The notes beneath the pieces were generated by a model. It was not told where the DNA came from. It saw only the letters and a list, made by a program, of their open reading frames with translations, and did no database searches. A stretch of DNA of 64,000 nt, from assembly GCA_013398615.1 (NCBI GenBank), contig VZSR01003807.1:40936578-41000577 (forward strand), written 5' to 3'. A program made the position numbers and the translations under genes. Within the stretch, counting starts at the first letter, position 1, and each line of letters opens with the position of its first letter. Source of the DNA: Brachypodius melanocephalos. Its lineage: Eukaryota; Chordata; Aves; Passeriformes; Pycnonotidae. Below, piece after piece: positions 1 to 13,634 of the stretch.

Positions 1-3000
1 GGAATATAGTTATGCCTGTGTGCCAAGGATTCAGCTAATGGATTTGCCACAATAATTCCTTATTTGCAATGTATCACAGCTTTATTTACCCTCAATGAAT
101 GTAAAGAAAGATAAAATTCTTGCAATCTGTGCAGAGGAGTTAGTGTTGCTTTGGCAGTATCTCACACTAGTAGAAATTTGAGCACATGTAAGCCCTATGA
201 GCTATATTTCAATATTCAGGATGATCAAGAAGGATCTATAATTCATTGCTGTGTATTCTGAACTTGGATCATGGTGCCGTCACATAAGGTGCATTACAGA
301 AGATTTCTCTAGTTTTACAGAAGATTTCTCCATAAAAGAAGAAATGTTTAATGAGGAATTTGGAGACAAGGCAACCCAAACAATTTTATTATCTACCCTG
401 TGGTGTGTCTTCATCCTAATGACAGTCAGATAAATGTACTTGCACACAGTATAGAAAATAAACATTTCATGGCATTTGATGAAAGGAATTGTACTATTTT
501 AGATTCCTTCCTGATGAAGTTCTCATGTTGACTTCACTGAAAATGTTGATCAGGAGACAATTAAGAAATTAAATGTGTCCCTAAAGTAAAAAACCCAATA
601 TCATTATGCCAGATATGGTATACTTAAAGCAAATATAATTATTAATATAATATTCAGGATGTAATGTTTAATTTTAAATTCTGATTTCCCAGCCCTGAAA
701 TCCATCCCATCCTGTGAATCTCAATTTAATTTTCATTTTTTTATCTTCATTTGCACACATTTTGTTTTCCCTTGGCACACGAGTCAATTTAATAACCTGA
801 TCAAAGATCAGAATTTCCAGTATATATGGACTATAATAAACTTATGCCATTTTCGTGAAATTTGTATCAAACCAGAGTAACACTTAAAGAGAGGCATGGA
901 TATATTTCATATCTGAACACTATATAAAATAGTAAGACACCCTTTCTCATTACACAGTGATATAAAACAAATACTAAGCAATAACATTCCCTTACATCCT
1001 CAAAAATGCAAGCTGGCAAGCTCTCCTGGGATATGACTAACAGTTTTTAAAATGGGGGTACTTGGAAATGAAATTATTTCTTTAGCTATTAACCTCTGAT
1101 GACATCAGTAATTCCCACATTTAGGACATGACAGGGTCTGGTATTGGACACGGAGGAGGAACATGCACTGACTCACAGTGCAAACAGCCATACCAAAAGA
1201 GGCTTTTGGGTGGCTTTAGCTTCCATGTCAACAGCTAAGCAAAAGACATGTTTTCAGTAGCAGTCGGGAGCTTGTGGCTCCCACAGCCATGTAATGAGGA
1301 GATCTTCAGGAACATTCAGGCACCAGCTCCTCTGAAAAATCTTCTTTATTGCTTCAGATGCTGGAAACAGCTTTGGTGTTGTATTGAGCTGCCCCTCTTA
1401 GAGCCATTTCTCAGCCCCAAGGAACAGCAGCTCAAAGGCTCTGCCTTACTCTGCCATTTCTCTGCCATTATGTTCACTCACCCCTTCCCTCTCAAGCCTT
1501 TGGTGCCTGTGTTTTACCCCTGTCACAGCTCTTTCCTTTCCCAGCAGTAAGTGTGGAGTTTTTATTTTGTGCTTGACCAACAGAGAGGTATTCCCTTTGT
1601 GCTAAAACCCTCTGGGCATGACTCCAACACAAGAAATGTCTGTTTGCAAATTACCCTAGTGCTGGGAGACAATGATAGATGACCTTCCACAATATTGGGT
1701 GACGTATTGATGAAAGTCATTGATCCCATTTTTGAGTGACTCTCTCACCCAGGTAGACAAGTGAAATGAAAAATCTGTCAGTGTCTACAAAAGCCTGTGC
1801 TTTTTCAGAGACATTAGAAGCTTTTTGGGTTGGTTTCTTTTGGGGAGGCTCAGCAGGGTTAAAAGAATTAATATTGATCTCATGTGTGGGGGGGTTTTGT
1901 TTGTTTAGTTGGGTTTTCTAAGAGCCTTCTTCTATGCAAATAACTTATTTTTTTGCTTGTTTGGGTTTTAGACAGACAAGAGACAACCAGATATCACTCA
2001 ACCCTTTACTGATGAGCAGCCCTCAGTGACAGGGCCACTGCTCCCTCAGGCAGGCAATCCTTTGCAGATGAGACAACAGGATTCAACCTGTGAGAATGCT
2101 TTCTAAGGCTAGGTCTACACATTCCATACACAGCATTCTTTTTTGGAAGAAGCTGTTCTAGTTTTTTTTAATGTATGACCACCTGAAGGATTCAGCGAGT
2201 ATTTCTTTGTGTTATTTTACTGGTACATCATTAGTGGCTTGTCTTCCTGACATTAACAGACAATTAAGACCGGATTCCAAACAGTAAGTGATAACATATC
2301 ACTTCGTAAGTCACCTATTAATACTTTCAGACTCAAAACTATAACATATGCTGCTACCTGAAAATAAATGTTCCATGAAATTGTTTTCATTTCTTTTTGA
2401 GCTGCACTGCATACATGTTCTGATGGTATTATAGCTGGTTAGGTGAAATTATATAATGCCAATCTGTTTCTGAGGGAGCACATAGGCGAATTCCCAGCAA
2501 TGACATACAAATAGTCATCGTCAGAAATTTGCCTATAAATAATGGATTTAGCATTGAGCATGCATGGTAAAGTGGGGTAATGAAGATGCTTGCCTTGGCA
2601 GCTGGATTTGTGATGAAATGGAAAAAGAACTCTATTTCATTCTAGGATCTGCAAAAGCCAAACACATCTCTGGCATCACCTGGGCAGGGAGCTATGCATC
2701 AGAACAGGTTGCTGGAAGGGTGCAATGAAGAGTTTAAATATATATTTTCAGACAGAGAACACAGCAGTTAATGAGTTGGCTGAGAAAGCAAGTTATCAGT
2801 TCTGCAAAAAAATGTGAATGTTGAGAAAATCTTTTCACACTGAAACCAAACAAACCAATCAATGCTGACTCTGTACAAAGGATTTCCTACATGAGAAATG
2901 CTCTGTTGCCCAATAGCTCCATCTGCCAAGGGATAATTCTGCTTTCCCTCTCATTCAGAGTGCTTTGTGACACTTGCTATACTGCTTATGAGACATACTG

Positions 3001-6000
3001 TGCAGCAATTCCCCATTAACGAATCCAGAATCACATTTCACTTTTTGTTGTCGGATAAACTTCAATTTATGCATTTAGTATGGTATAAGAAAACCTTCTT
3101 TGTTAAGGTCAGCAACACCACAGTCAGCCTTCAGAAAACACTTCCCTTAGCCCTACCAGATAACACTGTGCCTCATTGCTCTCCTTGCCAGTAACTCAGG
3201 CTGCAAATCATCACTTAGGTTATCTGAGGCAAACCAGTCCCCGTCTTTGTGTCCAGTCAGCATGCCCCTTTTAGCCTCATGCCTAGGCTTCTGAATATTC
3301 TTGATTAGTTAATAACAATTGAAAAAGGAAAACATTCTACAGGCTGAAGCACGTGTCACTGAAGTCCTACTTTCTTTATAATACTCCACCTTTAGAACAA
3401 AACCAAGCACATCCCCCCACTGCAGACCCACAGTTTGAACATTCACATCTGGAAGTTAGCCATGAACAAGCACAGCCAGGTCCAATAGAAATATTAGAAT
3501 CTATATTCTTTCCTCTCCCCTGCTATTACTCCCTAATGCTTGACAAAACAGAAGTGTGCAGCAAGTGAATAAAGTTTCTCTAGTTTAGTAAATGAAGAGT
3601 CAGAGTTTACTTGTCACCTAGTTAACAAAATACTAAACAGGAATTTGGGACTCCTGTGTCCCTGAAATCGCTGATTTTTTGCCTTGTTGATAAAAAGAGA
3701 GAAATGTGGCACAAAGCACAGTTCAAGCTGAGCCTCCCCAGCTGGGACCTGGGCTTCTCATCTCAGAGCTCTGGCTCCAGAGCAAAGCCCAGGCTCACCC
3801 ATTCTGTCACCTGCAATGTTTAAGCATTAATGTCAGCCCATGCAGCCTGGAGAGGTGATAAAAACTGAGCACACTGTCAACCCATCCTCCTTGGGGGCCA
3901 CTGCAGACTTCCACTCACCTCTGCTGAAGAAAAGAGATTCCCTGCGTAGGCATCTCCACGGTCAGCAAACACATCTGGTCACCTCTCACATCACTGCCAG
4001 GGAAATATGCTGGCACCAAATGAAAGCAAAAGCCTTTCCTGATCAGACCAATAAAATCTGAAAATTGTCTTGTGGTGGATGCCAGAGAGATTCTGAATAT
4101 TTTGGCAGAACAGCGGCTTTTTTCTAGGTGGGAATCTGCCTACATAGTATTTATGCAAACATTTCCTCACTTGGTCTGTAACCACCCCTTCACAGCAAAG
4201 CAGTTCAGCGTTATCACCAATTCTTTACATAGTTGTGAGTTTAAAATACTACCACTGCCTAAAATAAAAGGAATTTCAATCACAGTGCTCCCTGAAATGA
4301 AAGAGGTGGATGCCAGTTTGACAATTTAAGCTGATAGTTGAGATATGCCTCTCCAGCATTTTTGGCACCTGGCCTAGGGAGGAAGGAGCGAGAAGAAAGG
4401 ACAAAGAGAAAGAAGGGGTAAAGGAGAAGGAATGTGATCCAGTTCATTTAATATAATGACAGAAATTCCTGGAGGGGACACTGATTTACATCTGCAGGCA
4501 CTTCAGAGCCAGTATTAATAACAGGTACACACTTGTACAACTGATACAGCTGCTCAAAGAGAGAATGTGACCAAAAGAATTATATCCAGCATAATAAAAA
4601 CAATCAAGCCTGCAGCTCAGAAATGTAATGGAAGGATAGTAACTGCTGAGCCCAAAATTACTACCTTGGTTAGCAGCCAAGATAAAGAGGGGGTCATAAG
4701 TTATCTGCAGGTAAAAGTCAGGAAAGAGGTATTTCTGCATCCACACCTGAACTGAAACCAGCGGTGTGTGAAAATTGATCAGCTATGCATGCAGATGTAA
4801 AATTACCTAAACAAAGACTCCTGAGCCCTCTGCAAGCACAAGACCAGGCATATAAGAGAACAGCATCAGCACATTAGCATCAGCAAAGAACCCTTTTTAT
4901 GGTCCAGGTACACATTCCTGAATTAGGCACTGGAGAGAACTGTTTTGAAAAGCCTCAAAAGATTATCTCAGACTGAAGCAGAGCTATGTTCTCAGACTGA
5001 AAGAAGTATACTGCTGCAGGTAGGGGAGTATCAAGGATTCAGAAAGTTACTAAGGCAGGAAACTTGCAGGCATTGCTGGGCTGCCTAAGCACCACGTGAA
5101 TACAGCTGAAGCAAGAACATTGCAAGAGCTGAGGAACACGGAAGTGTATGAAAGCAAACACTTCAAATCAGTATTTAGCTCACACTTACACCCAATCTAG
5201 CAGAACATTATGGAAAATTTAGAATGCCAGGCAGCATTACTGTTCACAACAAGGAGGTTTGCCTCAGCATACTGGATACTGCAAGCTCTCCCCTCAGTGC
5301 TAACAGCCCCATGTAATCAAATGGGAAGGAAGCAAAACATTCCCAGGAAAGACCATATTTGTAAATGCATCAAGCAGCATGTCAGGAGCTGAGCAAAACA
5401 TTTTGCTGCAGAACCCAAACTGGCTAATATAAAGAACTACTGATAACTGGAAAACATGTCGTTTAGTCAGCTAAGTAAGAATCACTTATGGGTTATACTG
5501 TTGAGACCAACATATTCAGGACCAAGATGGCAAACAGGAATCATTTGCAACAGCAGTGGTTCCAGATTTCTAACCCCTTGTTCAGAGAGACTTCTCATTT
5601 CTAATATGCAAGAATTAGAGACAAAACAGAAGGCACTTCAATGCCTTTGGCCAACCTGTAAAGATTGCCAAGTACCAGCTGTAGTCTGGTCTTTCTGTCC
5701 TTTAAACAAATGGCCACAGCTAATGCAGCAAGTCATCCTGGTATTAGGGCTTTTTTTTCTTTTTTTTTCTTTTTTTCTTTTTTTTTTTTTTTGTTGTGGC
5801 CAACTGGTGATGTGCCCCATCTGGAATTGAAATGGCTCAAAAGAAACTGGCCTATGAAAGGAAGGCTCATATATAATCTCTAAGGAAAGATGCTTTGCTT
5901 GTCAAACTACTATAAATGTCACTTATTCAGACAAGGTGTGCCATAACAGAGAAAGAATACCTTTCAAACCATCAGTTTTCTGCAGTAATGCCCAGGTATC

Positions 6001-9000
6001 CTCCATGATATCAAATCTTGCACTACCTGTGCAGGTGGTGTGATTTCACTTGGTTGATAAGATCACCACAGATAAATGCTCAATTCTTCTGGAATGGCCA
6101 CAGCAGTCTCTCTCTGTTCTTCATCCTCACATTGCTTGGAGATTAAAATCCTGGGAAATGCCTATTTATCTAGTGGGTGCTGGTTAAAAGACAAATCTAT
6201 AAATGTTACATACCATGCACATCAATCCCATGGCAAAAAAATGGTTCAAAATGTAAATTCAGTGAGAGCAATCTGCCCACAGAAACATGAGATACTGCTT
6301 CAGGCCATGGTGCCTCTGCAGACCAGAGCAAGCCATGCTGTTGGCAGTGACTTCCAGTGTTTTCCATTTGCCATTATTTGTCTTCTGGCAATTTCTCTAT
6401 TACTCTTTAAAGAAGAATTAATCTCCCTGAACACGTTCCCTTGTTTCCACAAGTGCAGATCTTCAGATTCAGTGTAAGCAGGCTGGCTGTGCTCTGTGCA
6501 GAGACAGCTGATAAGTTCTGTATCGTTAACCATAATCTGAATCACTGTAGGCTGATGATTTAATATTTTAATGTAATCTTGTACACACCTACAATAAGCA
6601 AATGCATTTAGAAATAAAAATTGTTTCAAAGTGCCACCAACTGTTGTTTTTGCAAACTGCAGTTCAAAGAATGTATTTTTTAAATGTTTCTACTGGATGT
6701 TTTAGCATTTCTGGTGAAGCACACAACTTAAAAGAACAAGTGCACATTATCCTTTTCCCAAGCTAGACAAGCAGTAGATCCTATTACAATATCTCCCCTA
6801 TAGCTGGGTTGCAAGGGAAACATAATGCAGTATACCAGACACACCTCTTCTGTTGTTTATAAAATTCTATATTTCATATTTGTTTTAATGACAAGTCAAT
6901 TTTCAAAACTTCCAAGAAACCTCCAAAATTATCTGAGAGAACCAAGCACTAGAAGTTTGCATTTATTTTTAAATATGTCTGTTATTAGTGATGTGTGAAT
7001 TCATAAGCATTAGGTGTGTGCTGAGAACAACATGCTCTAGTGGTCTGCTTTCATCTCCTCAAATTTCCACTCTTCTCAAAATTTGCTTTCCTAAGTTCCC
7101 TCACCTCCTGAATATTAATTTTTTCTTATTCAAGCTTCTCACAGTAATAAACTCTTCTATGATCTGCTGACAGTAAGCAAAGAAGCAGGATCATAAAGTT
7201 TACCAGAAAAGCAGAGTGGTACAAATTTCTTGGAGCCACAAACTGGGTAAGTAATCAGAAAACAGAAGTTTGTTGTGAGACAGTCCTCCAGGAGACTGAA
7301 TGGTTACAGCTCCCAGTGAGCTGATCTCCATAAATAGCAGCTCTAAATCAATTCTCTTTGCTTTCTGTGATTATATGAAATGCATAAACTATTAAACAAA
7401 TCAATGTGACCCCAAAGATTCCTTGGCTTAATAACTTATTATTTTGGGGCTATAGGCTGATTATACATTTAAATAATTTTCTGTGATAGCATCTGCATTA
7501 TTTGAATATGCCAGATTGTGAACACAAACCTTTATATTTCTCCAGTGATTTATTTGCCGGCAATGATGATAACAAAATTAACAGCCTTCCCTTGCTTTTG
7601 CTGATACCATTTGGCTTTTTCCAGAGAGGTCAAAGTAGGCATTTTACTGGTTGGAAATGAAATATGTCATGCAAAGTTTGAGTTATTCAGCTATTGACTC
7701 GTGAGACCATTCATTTCAGTGAATAGTAAGTTACTCCAATGTTCTCAGTCCAAATTGATCCAACAGAATAAGACCCCCTTTGAAGTCTGAACTCCTCCAC
7801 AATTTTTCTTTCAAAACTGCAGCTCTGAACCCTTGTAGATGTAGTGGGTAATTGGTGCTGATTGATTTCTGAATGTGCAGATGGAAGAAAAGGGAGAGGA
7901 ATGACACAATGACATGAGAGGATGCAAAGTTCAAGAACACCCTAGGCATGTGCCAAGCTGCTTTTCCTAAAAGCAATAACGTGACTGCAAAAAATGCCAA
8001 TGAGGAAGAAAAAAAATCAAATAAATAGCTGAAAGGTGAAACAAGGAGATTGAAGCCTGGAAGTGTTGGTGAGATGGCTAGAGGAAGGAGAAGTTTTCAG
8101 CAAAACAGCACAAGCTTAAATGGAGGAAAGAAATATAGAAAGAAGTCTGCAATTTGCTGTTCTGAGAGAGAAGGATCCCAAAGCAGCCCCTATTGACAAA
8201 ACAGTAGACATCTGAATCCTGTGTCAGTCCCCGTTTCTTAATGAAAGTTTCAAAAGAAACAAATAAATAGTTTGATTAAGAACAATGATTTATGATATCC
8301 TCAATTTTCCTTACATGAGGAATTAAGGTTTTTTAGATTATTTCAAAGGTTTGAAATATTTTCTGACTGTTTCAAATTATTAGAAATATCCAGGTTCTCA
8401 AAGCCATCACTGCTTTATTGTCACTATAGTAAGAAATGCTTTTATTTCCATTCACTGTTTCACAAGTAGCTGTGTTATTATCAGCTACATAAATCTCAAG
8501 TGCAGTACACTATGACTTCCTACTTTTGGCTTGTCCTACAGGCATAGTTCTGACTCTGATTGCCATTGCCATATGAAAGTCTTACATCAAATAAAAATAA
8601 GTCTGGAATTTACAACTTGCATTGCAAAAGCAATTGAGAACAGAATGAAAGAATGACAATAGCCAAACAGAACAAAATCTTGAGAATTTGCAGGGTAAAA
8701 TATCAGGTTTCCATGGCCCACACTACTGAAGTTCTACAGTTTTGTTTTCTTTTCTAGTTTAGAGCTAAGAAAACCTAATTATGATTCATTAAATGACACT
8801 TCTGGTATCAACTTAGGTGACAACAAATAAAGATTATACGCTTTTCCTTAACAAGGAGTAAATCTGAATTTTGTAGAGCTGCAGCCAAAGCCTACTGCCT
8901 CTATTAAACATTGCTTTATAAGAAATATGTCTTTGTAATTTTCCTTGTTTCCTTATCAATTTCTTTGGCATCCTTTCCCCACTTCAAAATGAATGCATCT

Positions 9001-10510
9001 CACCATTCATTAACACAGTGTTGAAGAGCAGTGCTTCCTTTTGTAGCAAATCAGCATTACTGTAGCGTGCAATGTGGGTTGAGTCTCATTTACATTAGGA
9101 CCCTTTACATCATTCTGACAAGAGAGACATTTTTACAGGGAAAATCTAATGTTTTCCACAAATATTGAGTTGCAGAGGCAACCAGACTAAGGCAGCCTCC
9201 CTGGTTTTTGCTGCTGCAGGACCAAGTCCTGTGTGCTGCCCCAGCACAGACAGTGACAGCACTCACCAGCACAGACCAGGCTCTCTGCATGTATTGCTGG
9301 CTGGATGTTGATCCCCACATTCCTCTTATCAGAGAGATTGTGAGTCTTTCATTCTCACTAACGAGGAGCAAGACAGGGTGAGCAGGTCTGGGACTTTGCT
9401 GAGACTCCCACATCACAAAAATGCATTTTGCACCATACAGTCACATCACCCATCAGAGAGGTGGTTATCAGACAGAAGCTGAACTGAAATGTTACTTCAA
9501 GCTGATTTCCAAGCTTCCCAAAGCCTCAAATTTCTGACTTGTCTGCAACAAATGAAGCAATTCTTTACTTCATCACTCTGATTGTTCCAAACCCAATTCT
9601 GCTGAAGTGGCCAGGTATCCTTTAAACCCAATATAAATCTCATACTCTAAACCTCTTAATTTAACTTTCCTCATGGCTATTAGAGGAGCAAATAAATACC
9701 CTTCTGCTTTTCAGAAAAATGCCTTTGCAATTAAACCTTTTATTAAATCCTTAGATTAGTAAGAGCTATACTGTCATATGAATACTCTGTTAGCATAAAA
9801 AAAAATAGGAAAAAAGGCATGGGATATTCCTGCTAAATAAAAATTCTTATGAAGATCATAGGATCCACAGGGCTTGCCTGGCACAAAAAAAAATCTTTAT
9901 TGAATTGTATTGTATAATTAATAGGACAACAATAATAGCAGCAGAATTGTAACACTTTTCTTTCATACATGCTAAGGCAAAACTTTGCCTTGATCAGTAA
10001 TCTAACCAGATTTGTTTTAGTCCATCAATTTTGCTTTCCAGCACATTGTATCCCTCTGGTAACTGCACTTGAACGGGTGAAAAGCTTGCTGTTTCCATTC
10101 ATGCTGTCTCTTAATGTTTTCTGCTGGGCTCTTCCACACTCCTGGCAACCCCTCATATTTCTTACTTCATTAGCTCAATCCCTATTTTCTCTAATTCCCG
10201 TGTTTCTCTAATACTGTGTTTTACAGTAATTCATTCTGAAAGCCAAACAGCACACTGCCAAAATCAGGTCAGCCTTATTTTGTTAACACGTGGTGGTGGT
10301 GGGCAGCAGCATGACAAAGCAGGATGCAAACTCTGCTTGGATTTTAATACATATGGTGATTCTCCCTGCTCCCATTTATATACAATGTTTAAAAGGGCAG
10401 GTCTATGTCCTCACTGCCTCGATAGCTAAAGCTACCTTTCCAAATTCAGTCATCACTATTTATTAATCCCTCGTGGCTGTGTCCAGAAATCCTTCTGCAT
10501 TAATGCAAAG
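1..10510. other. Gene-free AT-rich intergenic sequence
   Basis: I see no supported gene. Reading frames are short (about 130 codons or less), lack recognisable domains, overlap on both strands and run through low-complexity sequence. Small structures noted are a 16-bp duplication (294-309 and 315-330), an 8-bp stem hairpin (2286-2304), a 10-bp perfect palindrome TTGCCGGCAA (7554-7563) and the T-rich tract at 5751. Confidence 0.7.
5751..5792 (+). repeat. T-rich tract with C interruptions
   Basis: T8C, T9-type blocks separated by single C residues, then a run of T. It encodes phenylalanine- or lysine-rich nonsense in overlapping frames, which are rejected as genes. Confidence 0.9.
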
Positions 10511-10620
10511 AAGCATAGAGGTGCTGGCAGGAGCAGGATCCCCTGGAAGTCATCCAGCCTGACACCCTCTGGGGAGCACAGCAGTGCCAGCGCTGGGTCA
10601 GGTGAGCCTGTGGCTTTGCC
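10511..10620 (-). mobile_element. Degenerate CR1 3' end (antisense), tentative
   Basis: AGCATAGAGGTGCTGGCAGG followed by ATCCCCTGGAAGTCATCCAG and CCTGACACCCTCTGG resembles the antisense CR1 3' end (CATAGAATGGTTTGG, then a GAAGGTCATC and TCCAACCCC-like block). It is decayed and cannot be confirmed without alignment. The GC content is higher than in the surrounding AT-rich sequence. Confidence 0.35.
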
Positions 10621-10863
10621 TTGCCAATGCAGCAAAGGTAGATGCAGCTTCCCTTTGAAATTGTCTCCTACCTTGCTTCCATGGATTAGTTGATAAAATG
10701 ATAGAGTACATCTGCAATTTACTAGTGAATAGCTAGGTTATAGATGTATATTTTAATGTAAAATGTGCAGCTCTGATTTTATATGAGTTCTTGCACTAAC
10801 CACCATAATCATGAACAATGATTTTTCCCTCCTTTTTTTGTGATTGCCTTTCACATATATTTT

Positions 10864-10878
10864 TATATATATATATAT
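10864..10878. repeat. Short (AT)n microsatellite
   Basis: AT run within a wider AT-rich stretch (10850-10925) that also has ACATATAT motifs. Confidence 0.85.
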
Positions 10879-12264
10879 CACACATATATGTTTACATATT
10901 TTATCAGATGTATAAACCATATATCTGATATCTACCTGTATCTGTCAGTCTTCTTACACTAACTTCAAGTAAGAGAAACATCTTAAGAGAATAGTGTAGG
11001 AAGAACTAATTAGACTGAGAGGCTGGAACTAATGAGAACTCAAATATCAGAAAATAAAGGCATGAGAGCACAAAGAGTTACAGGCAGCAAGTCTGTTCAA
11101 CCAGTAGAAATAGGTGAAGCATGAACCTTGACTGCAGACTATCTGATTGAAGGCTATAAAGAACTATACTGGCAGAAGATATTTGATACCAAGTATTCTT
11201 TAATTTAGCAAACAGAAGCATGGAAGGACCAACTGTTGGACACCTAAGGCATACAAGTCCGTGCTAAAAAGAAGATGGAAATTTGTACCAGATTTTTACC
11301 AACATTTCTCCAGTGGAATAGACTAAAAAGGGATCTGGAAGAATGAATTGGGATAGGTCAGAATACGGGACCTGCTGAAGACCTTTTGTGTCCCTGAGAA
11401 TTTTTCTGCTTTTTCTCCTGCTAGCTCAGCTAGGCTGATAAAATATATTGCTAGCCTTCCTCCTCTCTGACCCGGTTCTTGCTCCAGTCACAAATTCTTG
11501 CGTCAGAATACTGGTTGGTAAATTTGTGTGGCCTGTAGATATTGGTGGAGATCCCTAACACTTCTTGGGTCTTAAAAAATCTGTTACTTTTTTCTGCCTG
11601 CAATAGGTGGATGCTCAAATTCTTCAGCAAGTTTCAAATATTCAAAAAATGCTACCCAGTATGTAAGTAGTGTGGGTGGAATTTAATTGTAAATGTACAT
11701 AGTTACATTGCTTAAATGACAGCGGGGTTTAGTCCTTATTTTGTCAAGATTTGGTTTTGATCCCTGAGATCATTTGCTGTTAATTTTCTATATTTCCACA
11801 TTTCTGGCTTTTGGAGTAACCCACACAAAACTTTTCCTACAGAGACACATCTATTTGCAAATCACCTCCATCTGAATATTGTATAATTTAGTGAAGCTAC
11901 TGCTTGTATAAGCTACTATTATCAAGATGCAAAGACTGAAATTATCTAAAACTGTTTGATAAATACAATCAAATTCCTCTGTTGCTTTCCTTCATCTGGC
12001 TGTGCCCACCAAGTGTTCTTAAAATTACAAAAAGTAAAACTGTGCCCTTTAGCTTCAAATATATCCAAATACAGAGACTTTGATGGAAGAGTGTTAGAAC
12101 CATTTCGTCAAGTCCTCCTGTCTCAAGGTCATATTAAACATGCTTGTGATTAGACATCCAAGTAACTTGTTTCTTCGTTTCTCTGGCTTTTTGGAAATCT
12201 GATTGGCAATCAACTGGAAATTGCTGATACATGAGGGAATTTCAGAGGGGCTGAAAACAGTTAA

Positions 12265-12310
12265 CAGGTAGACTCAATGATCTTTTTCAGCCCAAATGAT
12301 CCTTGATAAG
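12265..12310 (+). mobile_element. Short CR1 3'-tail remnant (sense)
   Basis: GGTAGACTCAATGATCTTTT then CAGCCCAAATGATCCTTGATA resembles the end of CR1 (a GGACTCGATGATCTT-like block, then AACCTAAATGATTCTATGAT). Only the last 45 bp or so can be recognised by eye. Confidence 0.5.
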
Positions 12311-12674
12311 CAGCAGTCTGACCCTTTTAAATGAAAGCAGAATTGAGTACAGAAAAGGGAGTGAGAAGACAGCAGATGACTTTAAAGCACGCTTAAAATC
12401 TCCAAAACAAATTTAACACACTCCCTTCATTAAGGAAAGGAGGATATTTAAAATTGCTCTAATAATTTTCATGGAAGAAAACGAAGAAAGGGAGTGCACA
12501 CAGCCAACAGCTTCCAGGAATAACTTTCCTCATACTGTTTCAGCCAGATAATATTAGGCTGTCAACAACTGGCTGACCCATGTTTCATGGCTCCTCAGAG
12601 GATGATGTCTCAGAGGACTTTGTGTACTTACTGGCAATCAAAATGTCAAAGACTGAACAATGCAACCAAAATGC

Positions 12675-12692
12675 TTTTTTTTTTTTTTTTTT
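12675..12692 (+). repeat. T18 homopolymer
   Basis: Uninterrupted run of 18 T in AT-rich, gene-free sequence. Confidence 0.9.
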
Positions 12693-13140
12693 GAAAAGGG
12701 AACTACTGAACTCTAGCAGGTCTCTCTCAGAACATGAAACTAAAAATTCTTTTTCTCAGGAATTTACAAAGTGTAAATGTAAATGTGAGATGTAGGAAGT
12801 GGGAGCACTGCTGAGGTTTTATCAGATTCATTTTCAGAATCATGTAAAAGAGCAATCTGCATTACTGGGTTTGTCACCGCTGGTCCAAAGGTCATTGATA
12901 GGGCAGCACAGCAGAAGACAGGAGTAAATTAACTCCTAATGTTACATATAGTACTAAGCCAGTAAGAAAGTCTACTGAGGCAAGAAATGTACCCCAATAA
13001 AAGACATTTCCAACAATAAATGCCAATATTTGCACTACAGCCAAAGGAGAGAGGAAGAGGCATGGAAAGTCACTGATAATAGAAGTCCTGTCTGCTATGA
13101 CCAGCTTCTTAAAGTTTTATATTAAGTGTATGCATACTAT

Positions 13141-13188
13141 AGGCAGAGGCAGAGGTTAGGCAGAGGTTAGGCAGAGGTTAGGCAGATT
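13141..13188 (+). repeat. Minisatellite, 11-bp unit AGGCAGAGGTT
   Basis: Three perfect tandem copies (13147-13179) followed by a partial copy AGGCAGATT, with one 6-bp AGGCAG unit in front. The unit looks like an expansion of the AGGCAG hexamer. Confidence 0.95.
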
Positions 13189-13634
13189 CACTTAAGATGA
13201 AACCCCCAAATCTTATAATCAAACTTTAAGTAAGATATTATCCTTTGGGGAGACTTTGGAGAACTTAATCTTTTAGGGCAGGTAAGAAGCAGATGCAGAA
13301 GGGAAAGGGCAATCATGTTCTCTGATTCTCAAAAACCCAGTCTTTAAGAACAGAATTTCTAGCAGGTTTGGGTGTTTTCTTCCTTTTATCTCTATAGCTC
13401 AGAATTCAGAGCTGCAATAGAAGCAAATCACCAGGTGCACATTACATTTTAATAATCTGCTCTTTTACTTTTGTTTATTTCTCACTACTTGCATAAAGTA
13501 AACAAGAGACAGTTCTTATCTTTAAAATATAACAAAACATGTAGCAAAACTGCTTCTCTCAAACAGAAAATGAGGAACCTTTAAGTTTTGAAGTTCTGGT
13601 TGATCTCACTTTGAAGTGTCCACTGTGCTGATCG

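Larger units (their letters stand above)
10621..13634. other. Gene-free intergenic sequence with decayed repeats
   Basis: No gene supported. It holds the short AT microsatellite, a CR1 tail remnant, a T18 run and an 11-bp minisatellite, all listed separately; the rest is unassigned AT-rich sequence. Confidence 0.7.

Noticed and set aside
294..330. 16-bp direct repeat TTACAGAAGATTTCTC with a 21-bp period
   Set aside because: A two-copy local duplication without associated element or function.
2286..2304. AAGTGATA / TATCACTT hairpin with a 3-nt loop
   Set aside because: An 8-bp stem is expected by chance many times in 64 kb; no T run or RNA context makes it functional.
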